From Clavelina lepadiformis (Eukaryota > Chordata > Ascidiacea > Aplousobranchia > Clavelinidae), in NCBI RefSeq assembly GCF_947623445.1, contig NC_135245.1, forward strand, positions 1,123,501 to 1,187,500: DNA of 64,000 nucleotides, given 5' to 3'. Below, piece after piece: positions 56,889 through 64,000 of this stretch. Numbering within the stretch: the first letter of the stretch is position 1; each line of letters begins with the position of its first letter. The notes beneath the pieces were generated by a model. The model was not told where the DNA came from. It made no database searches and saw nothing but the letters and a program-made list of their open reading frames with translations. The position numbers and the translations under genes were made by a program.

Positions 56889-59800
56889 CTATATGCATGT
56901 TTCCTTATCAATTAACAAAGTATCTTTTAAAAAATTTACATCAATATTGCTTGATGGCGTAACTCTTTCGTCATCGATCGACGGGGTGTCCCCTTCTCGC
57001 AAGGTTGCATTTTTCGGCGGATCCGATCTCATTCGGGGAAAAAAAACACTTCCGGCGCAAAGATCAGGCGGGACATCGGCGGCGGGTTTATCCGCACTTT
57101 TTCCGTCTAGCAGTAACTCAGGAACGGGATTTCCGGCGGGATGCTGTACGGAAAGGGGGCTCGAAGTTTGGGTCCGATTATTTTGCTCGCGATTGATTTC
57201 ACGGGTTTGTTTAAAGAATGTTCTGGGCAGGGTGAGAGCCGAGATAGTTCGTTCCATGCGTTGTGGACGCTTCACGCTCAGGTAGTGCGCGTAGGAGGGG
57301 ACGCCCCTGCGTGAGGTAGAAGGTCGCTGTTCGAGTACCGGCGATGACCGCAAACTGGTCTCATCCGGCTCACCGGGATGTGATTGGGCCACAAACCTGC
57401 ACGTGACCGAAACCGACGAATCACTGGTGCTGCTACTCACGCGTGACCGATAGCTTTTTAAAGTCGAATCCGCCGACGCTGCAACATCGGGCACGGTGGA
57501 TATTGGAGGGGTTTTAGTCAATGATGAATCGCTATCCCAAAATGCGCTTCCAGGCTGGGTCCTCAAGTTCATATCGACGCCAGTATACGGGAACGGCCAT
57601 TCCGTGCTGCTCGAGCTGTCCTCGCTGGAAGATACATCGCTGCTGCTACCGCGGATGTCGCTGTTGTCCTTCCATGAGCGACCGCAAGACGACGCGGTGG
57701 AGTCTTTCGGTTGATGCGAAGCGGCGACTTTCTTATGAAAAAACTTCTGAAATCGACGAGGTGCGGAAACAGACGATGATTGACAGTTGGACGGTGTTCT
57801 GACAAGGGGCCGGTGGTTCTGGATGTGGGACGAAATAAAGGGGTAGGTCACCAGTTCATCAGGGTCGTAGTACAGATGAGGTTTGCGGAGTAAGTCGGTT
57901 AAAATATCAGAAAGCCCAAATTCACGGACGACCAAGAGCCTTATATAATGCTCAGCCCGGCACAGGTTGCTGAAACAATAACGCGTAATAGAATGACCAT
58001 TATGACGAAATAATAATAACAAAACGCTACTCCCTACCCTTTCAAGCAAGCGTGCCTATAAACACAGGCAGCGGTATGAACAACGCCAACAGCAAACAGT
58101 CACTCGATGTAGGTTGGTACAATGGCCAAATTACATGATGCCCTGTCTACGCTATGGTCTGTTACGTCAGCAGCAATTCGCAACCCAAAACTTACCAAAG
58201 CGTTCCACTTCCGAGGCTTCCATCGGCATCAGATAACCTCTCCGAGCGACAGCAGCAGTGAGGCACAGATACTGATGAAGAGTGACAAGCTTGTAAGGTC
58301 TCCTTGATCCAGGGGGATCGACGAAGATGACGTTCCCTTGTCAGCAACTTGCTGGCCAGTGACGGGCTTGGCGCTGTTAAAATAATGCGGTTCGAGTTTC
58401 ATTTAAGCGTTGTGTGTTTGCTGATGTAAGTACAAGGGTTTCAAAAACTATCTCCTGCTTAGGCAATTCTTTACACATAACCTATTGTATCTTTCATTTT
58501 TTGTAGGTTATCGAGTTAAGTTTTAAATTAAGCCCGAATACGCAACAGAATAGAGCAAGCAGGTTAGTTGCAACGCATACATGGGATTAACAATTCATAT
58601 CACCGCGGTAAAATTGCTGTTGTTCGGACTCTCCACCGTACATAAGATTAGATTAACGCGATTAACTCATAACAATATACAAATCAAAATGAGTACATTT
58701 ATACTTCACACTAGAACGTATAAATTCATATTATTGGATAAACGCATTTCATTTTCATGGTATCTGTGACTGGGTAACCCACGTAGCTGCAGTATAAGCG
58801 ATCTCACCTGGGTAATAGTCATCGATGTACTTCAACCGTTTGGTCGCCAACGATGCAACACTGATTCGCGACACTCGACATTTGTCACACGACACACTGT
58901 GCAGTGAAGCAGGTTTATGGGAGTGCTGGGTCTCTTTCACCATGTACAGTGCGTCTGGCACGACCGCTGATGACACGCTAGGTCCTGGTGTGGCACGCTG
59001 GGGGCAGCTTTGCTTGGCTGCCTTTGAACTTGAGTTGGACTCGGTTTCTTGGCATAAACGCTCCTCTAATATCGCCTGAGTGTGATAAAGTGGAGAAAAA
59101 ACTTTCATAATTTCTCATTTTTGCCTTGAAAACTTAAACATAATCAACACACAAGTTTAGTTCATACGACACGATGCGTGGAATTGCTTTAAAGAACCTC
59201 AATAACACAGGTGAAGCCAAAGTGGCATCAAAGTCTTTGTATAAATTATAAACCACTTACTTTTGTCTCAGCGACATGAGGCGCAAACAAACGAGGTGGG
59301 GAAAACCCCATTCCTGCTCTGATTCTTAACCAGAAGAAAGCGTTATTACTTTCGGTGACGGCGCCAGAGTGGTGATGCCATTCCAGTAAATGCTCTGGTG
59401 GACGACTGATCACGCCACGTCTTATTGCGTTGGTCAGTACCTGGTGTCATTAATGAGACCTTATAAAATTCACTTTAAAAATTGTTGCATTTTTTGTAAT
59501 TTATTACAAGTACTATGACATAGTGGAGAGCACTTTGCCCTGAGCTGCAATTCACAGAGTTTAAAAATCTGGCCTTTGGAAAACTAACTGGCTTATCAAA
59601 AGCAACAACTAAAATAAAACAATAACGAGAACATAAATATTCAAGATTAGCATAGAGAGAACAAACAACATAAAAGCCTCATAAAATGACAAGCAATATT
59701 AAACCAAAACATACGTAACTTGGCAATTATATATATGTGCATACTGTAATATAACTAAAAACATATCACAAATTTTAATTGTGCAAAAACCAACTTCATG

Positions 59801-62800
59801 ATTTGGAGGTAGAATGTGACGTATTCGAACCCGACTGAGCAACGACGCGGTGCTGTCGTGGAGTTCATCCTTGTTGCTCGCCAAGAGAAGCTCTCTGCGA
59901 CTTGCCGAAGCGGCTCGGAAACTTCGATGCTGGTTTAGGAGCACATGACTTCGAACCAAGTTGGGCTCTAAGAAAAAAATGTAGATGCGGAAATGGAAAT
60001 AGATTTTCGAATAGACTATTGATGGGTGGAATATGTATCTATCGGCATCATGTTTAAAAATCAAACCATACATATGTCATTCAACACAAAATGACAGTAA
60101 GCATAATGGCATATGCATGGTTGGCAATATCATTGACATGCTGATGCGTATCCACAAAAATATTACGCCAACCAATAACTGAGGTCAATTTGATTTTACC
60201 TAATTAGATAGCTTAATCTCTACTGTAATGAATTAGAGGTGATCTTCGTATATTTACCTCTCAGTTCAATTCTACGTAGAAGCTCATGTTCGCCCCATTT
60301 TAAAACAGTTCGCAGGATGTCAAGCTCAGGAGCATTCACAAAATCTGACTGAATGATTTCTGTCAGTTCTGACGATGTTAAAGACAAAAGGGTTCCACTG
60401 ACCATCAGCTGAACACAAAACTACTGGGTCACTTCTACTTCTACACGATCTTTAAAATACCTGCTTTCTTTCTACTACATATGGTTGACTACCATCAACA
60501 TAATTTGATGGTTAATTTGTCAAGCGCAAACCCTTAACAAAAAAACAATTTCATCATCCAAGTTTGAAACAACATTAGTCTGAGCATGAAAATCTGTTAT
60601 CTATTTATATGATCATCCATATGATCATTACATTACATAACATCAACCTCACTATTTCTGCATGTTATTCGAATTGCAGTCATCTGTCACCCAAAATGCA
60701 ATAACTCACCTGTTGGAAGTTGTCCCTAGCGTATCGAACAATCTGTCTGTGGAGCCATGTTGAACCATGGGGTTGGGAAGACCACTGCAGCAGTTCAACA
60801 AGGTTGGAGACGTTTACTTTGTCGTAAAGAGCATTTTCACAACCTAAATTAATTTCAGGTTTTCAAATTATGGCTGAGTTTGTTTTATCAAATAAACTTG
60901 CAAAAGCGCTTTGTTGACCCAACCTTGTGCCAAGCTGGGAAAATCAAGAAAGTGGCCGATGTACAATAATTCAATGAGATCTTTCACATCAGTGCTTAAA
61001 GCTTCAGAATCAATTCTTTGTAGAATTAATGGAGTGGCTTTTTTTATTCTTTGCAAGTCAAGCTGAACGACAAAGCTGAAGATTACAGACTACGCCTTTA
61101 ACACAACAATCCACATGTATTCAAACAACAGTGGTAAGAGGTAAGTTAATTTACTGTAATCTACCACAACGTGGTAATTATCAAACTATCAATCATTAAT
61201 TAATAATAACTGTCAATCAATAGCAACAAAGAGTACACAAAAAGATCTAACCACAGACAAAGTGCATCCTTAAAGCAAAACAATCATTTCATCATCGTAC
61301 TGATGATTCATAAGTAATAAGATAGATTAGCACTTGAAACTTGAACATGTGATCACTGCCAAATACCACCGGGTTGAAGTAGCACAGTGTACACACATCG
61401 GAAAGATTTTACTTTTAAACTGCGACAACTTCATTCTTACCTCGCCTGTGTACATCGCATGCAACACAACCGGGAAGTACCTCGGGGGAACCACCTTCGA
61501 ATCAAGCTCTATCGTCATGAAGGACGACGAGTTCTCATCCCGGCTGTATCGTTCCTAATTAAACACGACTGTTTTCATTCCAACCACAAGTAAATATACA
61601 GCGAGGTTTATTAAACTACCAAATGATGACGATACTTGCCTTGTGTTTACCGATGATATTCTTGAAAAATGATGAGCGTGCGGCGAGCACAAAACTATGC
61701 CCATGACAGCACAAGCCTGGTTGCCTCGACCTGAAGTAAATGTGAAGATTCTTAACTTGAGTATATCGTATGATTATGAGGTTTCAACAAACATATCACA
61801 AACAGATGAAAAAATAATAACAACACAGAAGATAAGAATTAGTGTCAATGTTAGCATATTCATCCGACTGCCAGTAAGAGCACCTCATGTGTGATGAGAG
61901 AACTGATAGTAGAGACGAAACAGTAAAAACCAATTTCACGTCGCCGGTTGTATTTGCAGAAAGTAATAAATCTTTCATGATGTTTAAAAAGTCGTCAGAA
62001 AATTTTTCCGATGTTTTGCTGATAAGATTTGACAATATTTTTATGAATTGTATTACTTGGTATTTAACATAGTAAAATATCATTAACGTACACCTACATA
62101 CAACAACATATTTTACAATTGTTGTAGATACTACGACCACAACAAAAATTTATCAATTTCAAGTTTTATGAAACTACAAAAGCTAATTACAATTTGACAC
62201 AAAAACATCATTTCAAAGCAACTGGAACATAACTAAGTGCCAATTTCACTCACAAAAAGAAATCTTTCTTTGCCTCCTTTCCAGCAGTCTTCATGTCTTC
62301 AGGTGGCATGTGAGCAAGTACCTACAAAATATACAATCCGTCAGAAATTTAGTGAACAACTTTTGAAGGAAACATGGTGCAAGAACACAGAATGGCCAGC
62401 AAGCTGTATGTTTCTTGTTCACATGATAATATCAATACAAATATACAACCAAGCAATACAAGCAGAATGCAACATATGACATGTCATAATGTTCGAATAC
62501 ATACATCTAGTTTCCGCTGCTTCAACATGCTATGAGGTGATTCAGGTTCTGAAGTTATGGTAGGACGACGCATGGGAGAATTCATAGGTGCAGTGCCCTC
62601 AGAAACGCCAATACTGGTTCCAGCCATAGACATTTTATCAGAATGCAGCTGTTCACCGTATATGAAGGATATTAATTCACTTATAAAATTCTCTGGCAAA
62701 TTTTCCTTTGATTCAAATTCAAGGGTTTGCGTGCTTTTGAAATATTTTAATTTGACACCAAGTGAAGTAAATGGAGCAAGCAAAATTGAAGGCAGAAGAC

Positions 62801-63960
62801 TGAAATCAACCTCATCTGCTGCACTGTTTGTTGAAAGGGACTCGCTAAAGTTTCGCTGCAACAAACATAGAAGTTATTGAGCACCAAAGTTGTTGGTTGT
62901 TGAAGATAAAAATTTGGATTTAATTCAATATTCAGTGTCTCAGCACTAAGATTAAAATAAACAAAGCTTTCGGCACTGCTAAAGTATTAAAAGTATTTCA
63001 GCTCTACCTTGTAAGAGCAATTAGCCTGGGGTAACAGCAATTGAGTTCTTTTGCAGAATAAGGCTGAGTGTACGTAAGCTCTTTTTTCCTCAATGACCTC
63101 ATCTTGGCCAAGACGATTGCATTTCAAGCACAGATCACAGAGATAGGATTCCTCCTGAAGCCTTACTAAATCCTGTGCAACATTGCTTGTACTGTTTCTT
63201 GCTAAATCAGCCTAAATAAGAGAAAATTTGGTTTTAGGGTATTTCTTTTAGGTGTAAATATATGTTTTTAAATCAAGAACGGTCAAATAACCAAAGCGAT
63301 TAACCTTAATTAATATGAAGAAATGATGCTTGGGAAAAATTACTCAAAAACCTAAAAGTTGAACTAGCTTTAAAACTATCAATCTATGAAGCATGTGTGG
63401 CAGTGGCCCAAAGGTCATGAAACCGGAGATAGACGCCGCACAACATGTCTTCTTAAGAAGCGAGAAGAAACTTTGGCTTTTTGAATAAAAAGTATAATTT
63501 ATTGGCCATGAGACAAACACAAAAAACATACAGCGTCGGAGAGTTCCTTAAGCTTGGTTGTGAGTTCGTATTGTGCAACTAAACATTGGATTTCATCCGT
63601 GCTCCAAGCACTTGTCAAGGCACGTATATTGCGACCATGGACAGAAAGCTTAGATGCAATCCTAAAAAAAAACATGGGCTGCATGGACAATATTTCCGAT
63701 TACAAAATTTCAAATTTATGAAAATGAATAATTAATCATTGCATTGCACATATTAACTTAAATAGCTTAGAATTTCTTCTCATTTACCCCAAAACCAGGC
63801 TAAAACAGAAGCTTGTGAGTTGTGCCTTTGATATTTACGCTAATTGTATGTTATACCTCTTGTAGATTTTTGGCAGATTTAGCTTCTTTTTTAGAGATGA
63901 AAATGCAAGCCTTGTTTTTCTTTCACGTTGCGCCAACTTTTTTTTATGAGGGCCGGTCAT
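56889..63960 (-). CDS. BTBD7: BTB/POZ and BACK domain protein, BTBD7 orthologue
   Basis: Fifteen exons (63960-63857, 63661-63532, 63211-63008, 62855-62505, 62321-62254, 62018-61884, 61730-61640, 61554-61441, 61062-60924, 60843-60710, 60408-60258, 59967-59795, 59440-59261, 59075-58783, 57969-56889) join in frame to 1115 residues (human BTBD7 has 1132). The ATG at 63960 is the first seen, but the frame stays open to the window edge, so an upstream exon is possible. A basic start with FSSLKKKLNLPK precedes two diverged BTB domains (about 79-285 and 320-445; GHSFVLAARSSFFKN, LLYIGHFLDFPSLAQGC) and a BACK domain (446-545; IQSDFVNAPELDIL, KWGEHELLRRI). Then come RIRHILPPNHEVL, VPDALYMVK and REFGLSDILTDLLRKPH, and a long Ser-rich tail. 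BTBD7 regulates epithelial branching in vertebrates. The intron after 61640 starts with GC (AAG|GCAAGT). BTB1 carries an unusual Ser/Pro-rich insert. Confidence 0.9.
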
Positions 63961-64000
63961 TTCTCTTGTGTACAGAAGTCTGGATCTACAATCAACGCAG

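Noticed and set aside
58193-58290. Possible extra BTBD7 exon (QYLCLTAAVARRGYL)
   Set aside because: Splice sites exist, but the exon ending at 58783 joins 57969 directly in phase 2 and the result matches the family alignment (EIAYTAA then REFGL), leaving no room for it.

Overview
This window is nuclear DNA of an invertebrate animal. Most genes are split by many short GT-AG introns (often 80-500 bp), intergenic DNA is AT-rich, and introns carry small DNA transposons. The gene set is deuterostome-like: a BTBD7 orthologue, an XMAP215/CKAP5 orthologue alignable along its whole length, an arginase with a mitochondrial-type N-terminus, and tetraspanins. A marine deuterostome such as a tunicate fits best, but the species is an inference and was not checked.

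Layout. 0.3-2.6 kb (+): a type II membrane protein resembling O-fucosyltransferases. 3.4-7.2 kb: two identical tRNA-Trp genes in opposite orientation, a decayed third copy, three tRNA-like SINE heads and a ~29 bp minisatellite beside a G-rich tract. 7.5-9.0 kb (+): an intronless gene with two cyclic-nucleotide-binding-like folds. 10.0-27.7 kb (-): the complete CKAP5 (XMAP215/ch-TOG) gene, 43 coding exons and 2016 residues as read here, with a possible alternative first exon in intron 4. 27.7-31.8 kb: intergenic, rich in hAT-type MITEs. 31.8-35.6 kb (-): a polyubiquitin gene of 12 units, each cut by an intron at codon 35, with a TATA box and probable 5' UTR intron upstream. 38.5-40.4 kb (-): an ARF-family small GTPase. 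41.4-48.3 kb (+): two tandem tetraspanin paralogues. 50.6-54.2 kb (-): arginase. 56.9-64.0 kb (-): BTBD7, complete or nearly so at the right edge.

The genes are ordinary cellular functions (glycosylation, microtubule polymerisation, ubiquitin supply, membrane traffic, membrane organisation, arginine breakdown, BTB-domain signalling). Nothing suggests they work as one pathway; the only obvious local duplication is the tetraspanin pair. I rebuilt exon structures by hand from reading frame, splice-site phase and remembered family alignments. For CKAP5, polyubiquitin, the GTPase, both tetraspanins, arginase and BTBD7 every junction keeps frame.

The observations most worth checking are the alternative N-terminus for CKAP5, the four fixed substitutions in all 12 ubiquitin units, the exon-unit structure with a recent 630 bp duplication in the polyubiquitin gene, two GC-AG introns, and the exact 96+114 = 210 bp exon fusion between the two tetraspanins.
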